Positions 43,500 to 51,318 of a stretch of DNA of 64,000 nt are shown here, in pieces (within the stretch, counting starts at the first letter, position 1; the number at the start of each line of letters is the position of its first letter). The position numbers and the translations under genes were made by a program. The notes beneath the pieces are model-generated. The model saw only the letters and a program-made list of their open reading frames with translations, was not told where the DNA came from and did not search any database. Where the stretch lies: positions 1 through 64,000 of the forward strand of contig BOKF01000011.1 of assembly GCA_016860845.1 (NCBI GenBank), in the 5' to 3' direction. The DNA is from Chloroflexota bacterium (GTDB taxonomy: Bacteria > Chloroflexota > Anaerolineae > 4572-78 > J111).

Positions 43500-44159
43500 C
43501 TAACCAAGTGTCTCCAGCCATTCCAGCCAACCTCTAAAGTGAGCACATTCACGACAAATTTCTGCAAGACCAATTTCGAGAGTAGCGAGTGGACCATATA
43601 AATTTTTTTCATAACTTGGGAAAAGGGATTTCAAACGCTTTGAGGGCGCTGTTTCAGGGCCATCATCAATTTCTTCAGGTGAGTGAAAAGTAGATTTTAT
43701 CTGTCTGAGTTCATTGAGCTTGTTTGTGTTTGGAAAATATGTGGCGATTTTTTCGGGAGCGACAAATATCAACGCTTCAAACTCGTGCAACTGAAGATAG
43801 GGAAAAAATTTGTGGTGATCAATATCTTTTCCAAATGCTTTTTCAAGATGAGCTACTTTAGCATAACTATCTTGTTTAGGCATCGTATGATAGCCAGGAA
43901 AGTCTGAAGGTAAGCCATAGAAATCAATCATAGTGGTAACTGCAACAGCGCTTGTATCATTAAGCAAACGTTTAATGTCATTTTTTATTTTGCCATAAGA
44001 AACAATGCCCCCCTTAAAATTGGGTCCACTCTTGACCCGCTTTGTAACAGCCAGGGCAGGAATAGGAACTACTCCTCTATTCTCAAGGTGTGGCTTGAGG
44101 ATTTCTCCAACAAAAGTTTCTTCGGTTAAACCTTCAACTAAAATCAAAACACGATTCAT
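43500..44159 (-). CDS. DUF4276 family protein, TOPRIM-like
   Basis: 219 aa. The N-terminus VLILVEGLTEETFV has the TOPRIM Glu (E9), and TTMIDFYGLPSDFPGY (about residues 75-90) contains the conserved acidic DFYG block of DUF4276. The fold is expected to bind a metal and may cut nucleic acid. Its ATG lies in the stop of the AAA gene (4-base ATGA overlap). An AAA ATPase plus a TOPRIM protein made from overlapping genes is the layout of OLD-like and PARIS-type defence systems, in which the TOPRIM part is the effector. The genes are AT-rich compared with both neighbours, so recent transfer is likely. The defence role is inference. Confidence 0.72.
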   Translation of the reverse strand: MNRVLILVEGLTEETFVGEILKPHLENRGVVPIPALAVTKRVKSGPNFKGGIVSYGKIKNDIKRLLNDTSAVAVTTMIDFYGLPSDFPGYHTMPKQDSYAKVAHLEKAFGKDIDHHKFFPYLQLHEFEALIFVAPEKIATYFPNTNKLNELRQIKSTFHSPEEIDDGPETAPSKRLKSLFPSYEKNLYGPLATLEIGLAEICRECAHFRGWLEWLETLG

Positions 44160-45265
44160 CGTTGGGGGCGGCCCCCAATTAGATTTTTTTCCCAGAGATC
44201 ACCCAGGCCATATTCCTCCAACCAACTTTCCATATCGGCCAAAGTGGGTCGTCTAAAAGTTGATTGTTCACCCTCTCGGTCTACAATGATGATGTCTTCT
44301 GGGTCAAATTGATTAACCAAAGGTACGGATTGAGTAGAAACAATCACCTGTGTTTTCTCAGCAGCGCCCCGCAACATCGCAGCCAGGAGGGTAATGGCAT
44401 AAGGGTGAAGACCTAGTTCGGGTTCATCAATTAAAATGGTGGATGGCAAATTTGGCTGTAGTAATAGTGTGGTTAGACAGATAAAGCGCAACGTGCCGTC
44501 CGATAAGGAATTGGCATTAAAATAAGTATCGGAACCTTTTTCACGCCATTCAAGCTGAATTTTGTTTGAATTAAGGCGATCTGGCTGAAGGACAAAATTG
44601 TCAAAAAAAGGTGCAGCCAAGCGGATAGTTGCTACTATTTTCTGATAATATTCGTGGTATCTTTCCTGTAAAAGATAAAGGAATGCTGCTAGGTTTGAAG
44701 CATCTGACTGCAAAATTTTGTTATCACTGATATCACCAGTCTTCTTGATCTTGGCTGTATCGCTGGTATCGTGAAAATGATAAACCTTCCAACTCTGTAG
44801 CGCCTCAAGTACATAGCGAGTAACGCGATCTGTGCGCGCTATTTCGTGAAGTTTTGTTTCTTTATGACCACTGCCCAATGGTATTGGATGATGGTCTATA
44901 TATCGCCCCCTATGAAACCAACTTTTTTCATCAGCAAAAATTAGACTATCATTAGCTGTGGGAACTAAGGTGCATTCATAGCTATTAACGCCGAAATCCA
45001 ATTTAATTAGAATCTCACTCGTCGTCTTTGCGCCAAAATACAAAAACGTATCAGCACCACCAGCTACACGGACAAATGTTTGCAGGTTTTCTCTGACAAT
45101 TTCGTTTAAGAGTTTGAAGAGAGAGATAAAATTAGTTTTGCCAGCTCCATTTGCCCCAATCAAAATGTTCAAGGCACTTAGGTCCAAGTCCAACTCCCGA
45201 ATGGACTTATAACCTTTTACTCCAATCCGGTCCAATTGTCTTCCCACAAATTCACTCCCTGGCAA
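44156..45265 (-). CDS. AAA ATPase of the OLD/RecF-SMC type (AAA_21)
   Basis: 369 aa. Walker A IGANGAGKTN (36-45), an ABC-like signature SLSDGTLR (253-260), Walker B STILIDEPELGLHP (275-288) and the switch region STQS (310-313) are intact, so it is a complete ABC/SMC-type ATPase with a shortened middle. There is no nuclease domain at the C-terminus: that function would come from the coupled DUF4276 protein. The pair resembles a split OLD nuclease. AT-rich codons set both genes apart from the flanking glycosidase and glycosyltransferase genes. Confidence 0.78.
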   Translation of the reverse strand: MPGSEFVGRQLDRIGVKGYKSIRELDLDLSALNILIGANGAGKTNFISLFKLLNEIVRENLQTFVRVAGGADTFLYFGAKTTSEILIKLDFGVNSYECTLVPTANDSLIFADEKSWFHRGRYIDHHPIPLGSGHKETKLHEIARTDRVTRYVLEALQSWKVYHFHDTSDTAKIKKTGDISDNKILQSDASNLAAFLYLLQERYHEYYQKIVATIRLAAPFFDNFVLQPDRLNSNKIQLEWREKGSDTYFNANSLSDGTLRFICLTTLLLQPNLPSTILIDEPELGLHPYAITLLAAMLRGAAEKTQVIVSTQSVPLVNQFDPEDIIIVDREGEQSTFRRPTLADMESWLEEYGLGDLWEKNLIGGRPQR

Positions 45266-45457
45266 ATTCGAATTCAGTAAAAATAGGGATACTATAAATC
45301 ATATTGTAACACGGTTTAATTACATCTTCAACCGGGCGGCGTTGTTGAACTGTATCTTTACTTTATCGGTTAGAGGATATGACAAGCCGGGGCAGTTGGT
45401 ATAGAATAAAAAATCACAACTTTTAAGAAGTTGTTTTAATGTTCTTGCTGGATCTCA

Positions 45458-46861
45458 ATGCGCATACTGATTGTCAATTACGAATTCCCCCCGATTGGGG
45501 CCGGTGGCGGCAAGGCCAGCCAGAAAATTGCTGCCTGTCTGGTGGAAATGGGCCACACGGTGCGGGTTATCACCAGCCGGCCCACTCAACTTTATACCTT
45601 TTTTGGTAATCTCTGCCTGCTGCTTGGCCTGGGTTTTTGGATTTATCTCGTCTACGCCAAGTTTGCCTACAACGAGGATTTGAGCGATCACGGTTTTACC
45701 CTGTTAGGCACGCTGCTGCTGCTGACCGGCTTCATTCTACGCAGCACCGGCTTAACCTGGGAGCTGACCAACCCCATCCGCGGCTTGAAACGGGTCGAGT
45801 TTATTGATGGGGTTGAGGTGCAGCGCATTCCGGTGCTGCGCCAACGCCAGGAATATTGCTCAACCTTTGAGATGGGCATCTTCCTGTTAAGCGGCCTGTG
45901 GCACAGCTATTTTCAGACGCCCAAGTTTAAACCGGATGTGGTCCATGTCTTTTTTGGCATTCCCGATGGTCCGATAGGCTGGGCGCTCAAACGCCGTTAT
46001 GGGCTGCCCTATCTCATCTCGCTGCGGGGGGCGGATGTGCCTTCGGATGAGGTCAAACGTTTTGCCAAGCATTACAAACTGCTGCGCCCGTTTGTCCGCT
46101 GGCTCTGGCGCGACGCTGATGCCCTGGTGGCGGTTTCCAATGGGCTGCGGGAGTACGCCATGGAAACCACTCCAGACATGCCGATTGAGGTCATTCCCAA
46201 TGCCATTGAGCTGTCCGTATTCACCCCACCGCGCCAACGCCAACACGATGGCCCCGTCCGGTTGTTGTTCGTGGGGCGGCTTAACGCCTTCAAAAATGTC
46301 GAAATGTTGATTGAAACAGCCAGTCGTCTCAAAGCGATGGGCGTAGATAACTTCGAGCTGCAACTGGCTGGCGAGGGAGAGCAGCGTTCTAATCTGGAGC
46401 GTTTAGTGGTCGAAAAAGGCCTGACCCGGCAGGTGCGTTTTCTGGGCTGGGTAGACCGCCCTGCCATCATGGAGGTGTACCGCCAAGCCGACCTGTTTGT
46501 GACGGCCACCACCTGGGAAGGCATGCCCAACACCGTGTTGGAAGGGATGGCTTGCGGCCTGCCGGTGGTCGGCACCCGCGCTTCCGGCCTGGCCGAACTG
46601 GTGCGCGAGGGAGTCAACGGCTACCTGGTTGACATCAACGATGCCGCGGCCCTGGCCGACCGTCTGGCCGACTTGATTGACAACCCCTACGAGCGGCGGC
46701 GCATGGGCAAAGAGAGCCGAAAAATTGCCGAACAAGAATTTGCCTGGGATTATATTGCCGAGCAGTATGTCGAAATTTATAAGCGCATCACGGCTGAGAG
46801 AGTGAGAGCCAGGCCAGAGAAATTAGAAATGAGAAATGAGAAAGCAGAGAGTAGAAATTAG
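45458..46861 (+). CDS. GT4-family glycosyltransferase with an inserted membrane hairpin
   Basis: 467 aa GT-B enzyme. The N-terminal domain starts MRILIVNYEFPPIGAGGG and the C-terminal Glycos_transf_1 domain has RLLFVGRLNAFKNVEMLI and the sugar-nucleotide site TTWEGMPNTVLEGMACGLPV. Unusually, two membrane helices (about residues 49-66 and 81-96) interrupt the N-terminal domain after TSRPTQLYTF, so the enzyme is probably membrane-held. The last 14 codons and the stop (46819-46861) are written by a GAAATGA-type 7-base repeat. The acceptor is unknown; the cluster of GT39-like genes behind it suggests a cell-surface glycan. Confidence 0.82.
   Translation: MRILIVNYEFPPIGAGGGKASQKIAACLVEMGHTVRVITSRPTQLYTFFGNLCLLLGLGFWIYLVYAKFAYNEDLSDHGFTLLGTLLLLTGFILRSTGLTWELTNPIRGLKRVEFIDGVEVQRIPVLRQRQEYCSTFEMGIFLLSGLWHSYFQTPKFKPDVVHVFFGIPDGPIGWALKRRYGLPYLISLRGADVPSDEVKRFAKHYKLLRPFVRWLWRDADALVAVSNGLREYAMETTPDMPIEVIPNAIELSVFTPPRQRQHDGPVRLLFVGRLNAFKNVEMLIETASRLKAMGVDNFELQLAGEGEQRSNLERLVVEKGLTRQVRFLGWVDRPAIMEVYRQADLFVTATTWEGMPNTVLEGMACGLPVVGTRASGLAELVREGVNGYLVDINDAAALADRLADLIDNPYERRRMGKESRKIAEQEFAWDYIAEQYVEIYKRITAERVRARPEKLEMRNEKAESRN
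46819..46860. repeat. GAAATGA-type 7-base array at the 3' end of the GT4 gene
   Basis: Units GAAATTA, GAAATGA, GAAATGA, GAAAGCA, GAGAGTA, GAAATTA follow one another; the last supplies the TAG stop. It encodes the basic-acidic tail of the enzyme. Confidence 0.7.
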
Positions 46862-46894
46862 GATGGCCTTAATCGGTTAAGGTCAACTTTGCTT

Positions 46895-49198
46895 ATGCGC
46901 GTACAAACCATCTTGATGCTCAGCCTCACCCTCGCCGGTTTTGCCCTACGCCTCTACTACTTGACCACCACTCACCCTTTTTTTGATGAATACACGACCG
47001 TCCTGGCCGCCCGCCAAATTCTCCAACTTGGGCTGCCGCGCTTACCTTCCGGCCTGTTTTATGAGCATGGGTTGCTGGCAAGCTATCTTATTGCGCCATT
47101 TACCGCTTTGTTCATTAACCTTCCCCTTGAGGTGTGGCAGTCCGCTCACTGGGGCTTAATGCTCGCTCGCTGGCCGAGCGTCCTGTTAAGCACAGCAACT
47201 ATTCCCCTGATTTATTCGGTTGGCCGCCGGATTAATAATCCATGGTCAGCGATCAACGATCAATTCTCACCTTCCAACCTTCCAACCTTCCTCTCGCTCC
47301 TCGCCGCCGGCCTGTTCGCCCTCAGCCCCGAAGGGATGGTTTGGGGCGGGCGTGCCCGGATGTACGCTCTAGCCACCCTGCTGGTCTTACTCACCGTCTA
47401 TTGGGCTTATCGGGGAGCCGTTTATCCCGCTCCGGCGCGTTACCGCTGGTGGGCCATGCTGGCCCTCCTGGCGACCTTGCTCACCCAGTTTGGGGCGATG
47501 ACTCTGGTGCCGCCGTTGGTTGTCGCGATGGTTGTCGTCGGCCGGCTCTCTTTTAAAGAGGCGAAGAGGCGAAGAAACGAAGAGGCGAGGAAACAAGAAA
47601 GCGAAGAGATGATAGATGAGCGGGGGAGCGTAAAAAATATACACCACCCAGCAGAGCGCAGCCTCCCCTTGGAACGCACCACGCACCACGCACCACGTAT
47701 CTGGTTCCTGCGCCCTATCATCATTTTGGAAGTCCTGGCCCTGGCTGTGGTCGTGGGTATCGCCGTTTGGGTCAAACGCTTGGGACAACCGCTCGGTATG
47801 GCGGCCCTGGGCAGCGAAGAAACCGGTGCGCTCCCCCGCACCCTGCTTGAGACGGTAACATACCAAACCGCTTTTTCGTTTAGCTGGCCGGCCGTCCTGG
47901 ATTTTCTGGCCGAACAATTTGGCCCGCCCCATCTGTTCTGGCTGGCGCTGGCTACTGTTTTGGCGACTGCTATCGGCATGATCATTTGGCTCATCAATCA
48001 ATGGCGAATAAGCCCACTCATCAAGCACCCCTCTCGCTCCTCGCCCCCTCGCCTCGCCTTCTCGACCCTCTTCCTTTGGCTCATCTTCGGCCTCATCCTC
48101 CTGGAAATGGTCACCGTATTGGACCCTTTCCGGCAGAATCCGCGCTACCTGGTGATGTACCTGCCGCTTTTTTATCTCATCGCCGCCCAGGCGATTTTGG
48201 ATTTTGGATTTTGGATTTCGCTTGCGCGCCCCTGGCGGAATTTTCGATTTCACGCCTCACGCTTTTTTCCAACAGTAGTTGCTTTGGCGTTACTAGTCAT
48301 CTTCACCGTTCTGAGTTTGCCCGATTTGCGGATTGCGCTGGTTACGCCCGAACCGTCCTACGAGGCTGCTTTTAAGGTGGTACATGAGAATTGGCAGCCC
48401 GGCGACGCCCTGCTGACCATGAACACCCCCGCTGCCGCGCTCTACCAAAGCCAGGTGGACGGCTTCACCGTCCAGGCAGACGCCGATCAATTTCTGCTCA
48501 ACAAAGACAGCGTACCTGTAGACCGCTGGACCGGCGCGTCCTGGGTTGGCACGGCCGCCGACTTTAACGCCGCGCTCAATACCCATGAGCGGGTCTGGTT
48601 TGTGCTGGACACTATCCGTCTGCCGGTTTACTTTCGCGGGGATTGGCAGGCCGTACTCAACAGCCAGATGGAACAGGTCTGGAGCCAGGATAACGCCCTG
48701 GTTTTCCGCACCCGGCCCGACCGGATGCCCCTGCCGGAGCAGCCCGAAACCCTGATCAAGGCGACTTTGGGCAATGCCATTGAGTTGATGGGGTATACGC
48801 TGCAAATTTCAGCGCCAGATTTGATGACAGTCACGTCCAATTCTTCTCACTTTGCTCTTACCCTCCCGCTTTCGGCCCTGAACGTGACCCTCTTCTGGCG
48901 GCCAAGCAGCGCAGTGACCACCGATTACACGATCTTTCTGCATTTACGCAACCACGCCGGCGCTACCGTCGCTCAGCAGGACAGCTTGCCGCTGGCCGGG
49001 GTCTATCCTACCAGCCGCTGGCAGCCCGGAGAAACAGTCATTGATCCGCTCACCCTGTCACTCCCCGCCGATCTCCCCCCCGGCCAGTACACGTTGTGGG
49101 CCGGGATGTATCAACTGGACACCCTGGCCCGCCTGCCCGTCGCCAACGATACCTCCGGCGAAAACGCCATTTTGCTGGGGGAAATCAACTATCAATGA
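46895..49198 (+). CDS. GT39-like polytopic glycosyltransferase, paralogue 1
   Basis: 767 aa. ATG 46895 is preferred to a TTG two codons upstream. The first periplasmic loop carries FFDEYTTVLAA, whose Asp-Glu pair is the expected catalytic site of ArnT/PMT-type transferases that use polyprenyl-linked sugars. About eleven membrane segments end at about residue 480; then comes an outside-facing beta-sandwich domain (about 630-765: LPLSALNVTLFWRPSS to PPGQYTLWAGMYQ). A charged insert of about 50 residues (EAKRRRNEEARKQ onward, about 224-275), another near 370-385, and a WI/SL stretch near 435 come from 7-base repeats at 47557-47702, 48030-48065 and 48196-48262. It overlaps the next gene by 4 bases. 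Confidence 0.8.
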   Translation: MRVQTILMLSLTLAGFALRLYYLTTTHPFFDEYTTVLAARQILQLGLPRLPSGLFYEHGLLASYLIAPFTALFINLPLEVWQSAHWGLMLARWPSVLLSTATIPLIYSVGRRINNPWSAINDQFSPSNLPTFLSLLAAGLFALSPEGMVWGGRARMYALATLLVLLTVYWAYRGAVYPAPARYRWWAMLALLATLLTQFGAMTLVPPLVVAMVVVGRLSFKEAKRRRNEEARKQESEEMIDERGSVKNIHHPAERSLPLERTTHHAPRIWFLRPIIILEVLALAVVVGIAVWVKRLGQPLGMAALGSEETGALPRTLLETVTYQTAFSFSWPAVLDFLAEQFGPPHLFWLALATVLATAIGMIIWLINQWRISPLIKHPSRSSPPRLAFSTLFLWLIFGLILLEMVTVLDPFRQNPRYLVMYLPLFYLIAAQAILDFGFWISLARPWRNFRFHASRFFPTVVALALLVIFTVLSLPDLRIALVTPEPSYEAAFKVVHENWQPGDALLTMNTPAAALYQSQVDGFTVQADADQFLLNKDSVPVDRWTGASWVGTAADFNAALNTHERVWFVLDTIRLPVYFRGDWQAVLNSQMEQVWSQDNALVFRTRPDRMPLPEQPETLIKATLGNAIELMGYTLQISAPDLMTVTSNSSHFALTLPLSALNVTLFWRPSSAVTTDYTIFLHLRNHAGATVAQQDSLPLAGVYPTSRWQPGETVIDPLTLSLPADLPPGQYTLWAGMYQLDTLARLPVANDTSGENAILLGEINYQ
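47557..47702. repeat. GCGAAGA and CACCACG-type arrays in paralogue 1
   Basis: GAGGCGAA, GAGGCGAA, GAAACGAA, GAGGCGAG units (47557-47591) and CGCACCA x3 (47679-47699). They encode a hydrophilic insert in a cytoplasmic loop and have the opposite sense of Lys/Arg/Glu-rich text to the membrane segments around it. Confidence 0.65.
48196..48262. repeat. ATTTTGG heptamers in paralogue 1
   Basis: ATTTTGG x3 then ATTTCG (48196-48220) and CACGCCT, CACGCTT (48249-48262), in the loop after the RYLVMYLPLFYL membrane segment, the same loop that carries repeat-derived text in the five following paralogues. Confidence 0.6.
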
Positions 49199-51318
49199 GA
49201 AATTCCTTCACCAGCCGTTTCACCCAGCCCCGCCTCATCGCGTTCCTGCTCTTCTGGATCGCCCTGGCTCCCCGTTTGCCTGGGCTGCGCCTCTTCTTGA
49301 CCAGCGATGAGAACACCAATATCTTCTTTGCCGGCAGCGATGTCATTGCCGCCTTCCTGCGGGGCGATTTGCGGGCCACCTACTGGCATTTTTACCCCGG
49401 TGTGACCATGAGCTGGCTTGACGCCCTGGGCATGACCGGCCAGTATCTGCTGGATTGGCTCCGGGGCGTGTCTTTGCCCCCCTTTACCGAGTATATCTAC
49501 AGCGACATTTTATCCCTGCTGGTCGCCAATCGCCTGCCTTATGCGATTTTGACTGCGGCGGCGGTTCCAGCCGTTTATTGGCTCGGCCGCCGGTTGCTAC
49601 CGGAGCGAGTCGCTGTACTGGGAGCGCTTTTCTTTGCCTTTGATCCCTTTTTTCTGGCTCACTCCCGTGTTGCCCACGGCGACGCTCCGGTCGCCGTTTT
49701 TATGAGCTTGTCCGCCCTGACTTTTTTTATCTACACAGCGCAAGCAAGCGAGTCAGTGTACCAACGAACCGCCGCAAGAGCAGTTCCTTCATCCTTCTAT
49801 CTCATTGCTTCGGCCATTTTTGGCGGTTTAGCCGCATTAACCAAAGCCCCCGGCCAATTCATGGCGATTTTCGTCATCGGCCTATCATTCATCTGGGCAG
49901 GGCTGGAAGGGTGGCAAATAGCAAATCACGAGCTTAACGCCTCACGTCTTACGTCTCACGTTTCTCGTTTAACGTTTAACTTCGCATGTCTCACTGTTCG
50001 CTGGCTAAGGGCCATCATCATCTGGGGTTTCATTTCCCTGGCAGTTTTTGTTCTGCTCTGGCCGGCCATGTGGGTTGACCCATTGGGCACGCTGCAACGT
50101 ATGCTGTCCGAAACTTTTGGCAAAGTGGAGGAAGGCCATCTGGTCTACTTCTTCGGCCAGCCGACGCTCGACCCAGGCCCCTGGTTCTATCCCTACATTA
50201 TTCCCTTCCGCCTGACCCCGGTGGTTTTACCAGGGGTGCTTTTTTCACTCATATTCACAGTTTACCGCCCGGCATTCGTAAGAAAACCCTCGCTTCACGC
50301 TTCCCACCTCACGCTTCTTCTCCTCTGGCTCTTCGTCATCTCACTGCTGCTCTTTGGTATCCTCAGCCCTAAAAAACAGGATCGCTACCTATTGCCACTC
50401 TTTCCTTTCCTCGATTTGTTAGCCGCCGTCGGTTGGTTCGGCCTGTTCAACCTGACCTACGCCTTTATCAAGCCCAGACCCCCATCGAACTACTCCCTAC
50501 TCCCTACTCCCTACTCCCTACTCCCTGTTGTCCTCCTCCTGCTCCACATGCTCCCTATTTTCACTTACTACCCTTACTACTTGACCTATTTTAACCCGCT
50601 CATGGGCGGTCCGGTGCGTGCTGCGCGAACGACCCTGATGGGCTGGGGCGAGGGCATGGAGCAGGTCGCCGCCTATCTTAACGGCAAAGCTGGCGCCGAG
50701 CGTTTATACGTCGCCTCGACCCCTTCCCAGACGCTGTTACCCTACTTTGCCGGCGCCGGCGAAAACTTTTACACCAATGATATTGCTTTTCGGGCCGATT
50801 ACGTAGTCCTTTACCTGGCCCAGATGCAGCGTCTGGCCCCCAGCCCCGAAATCATTCATTACTTTCAGGCGCAGCAGCCGGAGAAAATTATCACCATTCA
50901 TGACGTGGTCTATGCCAAAATTTACCCAGGCCCCAAGCTTATCCTGGCGGATATTCCCTCCACCGCCACTCCGGCCAACATTGGCCTGGGAGACATCTTA
51001 CGCCTGGCCGGCTACAAAATCCAAAATCCAGCCGTCACCCTTTACTGGCACGCCCTGGCTCCTTTGCCGGTCAATTATACGATTTCCGTCCGTGCCCGCG
51101 CTGCCGACGACCGGCTGCTGGTCCAGCAGGACAGCCAGCCCGTGGACGGCCTGCTGCCGACGACGTTGTGGCGTCAAGGTGATTATGTCGCCGACCGGCA
51201 TACGCTGGAAATTTCCCCGGTGGACCGGCCTCCATTACACCATTTTGAAGTTGTTGTCTACCATGCTGACACCGGCGAAACCCTCGGCCCGCCGATCACT
51301 CTGCCGATTAATCAATAA
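49195..51318 (+). CDS. GT39-like polytopic glycosyltransferase, paralogue 2
   Basis: 707 aa. ATG 49195 lies in the ATGA overlap with the previous stop; a longer upstream frame would read through that gene's end and is rejected. The first loop has LTSDENTN (Asp-Glu pair), followed by HFYPGVTMSW, the His-Pro-Gly-type second loop of this group. KKQDRYLLPLFPFL marks the membrane helix shared with PMT-like enzymes, and LMGWGEGMEQVAAYL the start of the outside domain. A repeat stretch (TACTCCC x5, 50491-50525) encodes YSLLPTP text in the loop after that helix. The beta-sandwich at the C-terminus is shorter than in its neighbours. Confidence 0.8.
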   Translation: MRNSFTSRFTQPRLIAFLLFWIALAPRLPGLRLFLTSDENTNIFFAGSDVIAAFLRGDLRATYWHFYPGVTMSWLDALGMTGQYLLDWLRGVSLPPFTEYIYSDILSLLVANRLPYAILTAAAVPAVYWLGRRLLPERVAVLGALFFAFDPFFLAHSRVAHGDAPVAVFMSLSALTFFIYTAQASESVYQRTAARAVPSSFYLIASAIFGGLAALTKAPGQFMAIFVIGLSFIWAGLEGWQIANHELNASRLTSHVSRLTFNFACLTVRWLRAIIIWGFISLAVFVLLWPAMWVDPLGTLQRMLSETFGKVEEGHLVYFFGQPTLDPGPWFYPYIIPFRLTPVVLPGVLFSLIFTVYRPAFVRKPSLHASHLTLLLLWLFVISLLLFGILSPKKQDRYLLPLFPFLDLLAAVGWFGLFNLTYAFIKPRPPSNYSLLPTPYSLLPVVLLLLHMLPIFTYYPYYLTYFNPLMGGPVRAARTTLMGWGEGMEQVAAYLNGKAGAERLYVASTPSQTLLPYFAGAGENFYTNDIAFRADYVVLYLAQMQRLAPSPEIIHYFQAQQPEKIITIHDVVYAKIYPGPKLILADIPSTATPANIGLGDILRLAGYKIQNPAVTLYWHALAPLPVNYTISVRARAADDRLLVQQDSQPVDGLLPTTLWRQGDYVADRHTLEISPVDRPPLHHFEVVVYHADTGETLGPPITLPINQ
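49945..49980. repeat. CTCACGT-type heptamers in paralogue 2
   Basis: CTCACGT, CTTACGT, CTCACGT, TTCTCGT, TTAACGT, TTAAC: six 7-base units in the loop before the WPAMWVDP membrane segment. Confidence 0.65.
50491..50525. repeat. TACTCCC x5
   Basis: Five perfect heptamers in-frame in paralogue 2, giving a 7-residue YSLLPTP period. TACTCCC x4 recurs at 52699-52726 in the matching loop of paralogue 3. Confidence 0.85.

Noticed and set aside
49096..49194. Longer N-terminus for GT39-like paralogue 2
   Set aside because: It would overlap the end of paralogue 1 by about 100 bases in another frame and gives an Arg/Pro-rich tail with no membrane start; the ATGA overlap at 49195 is natural.
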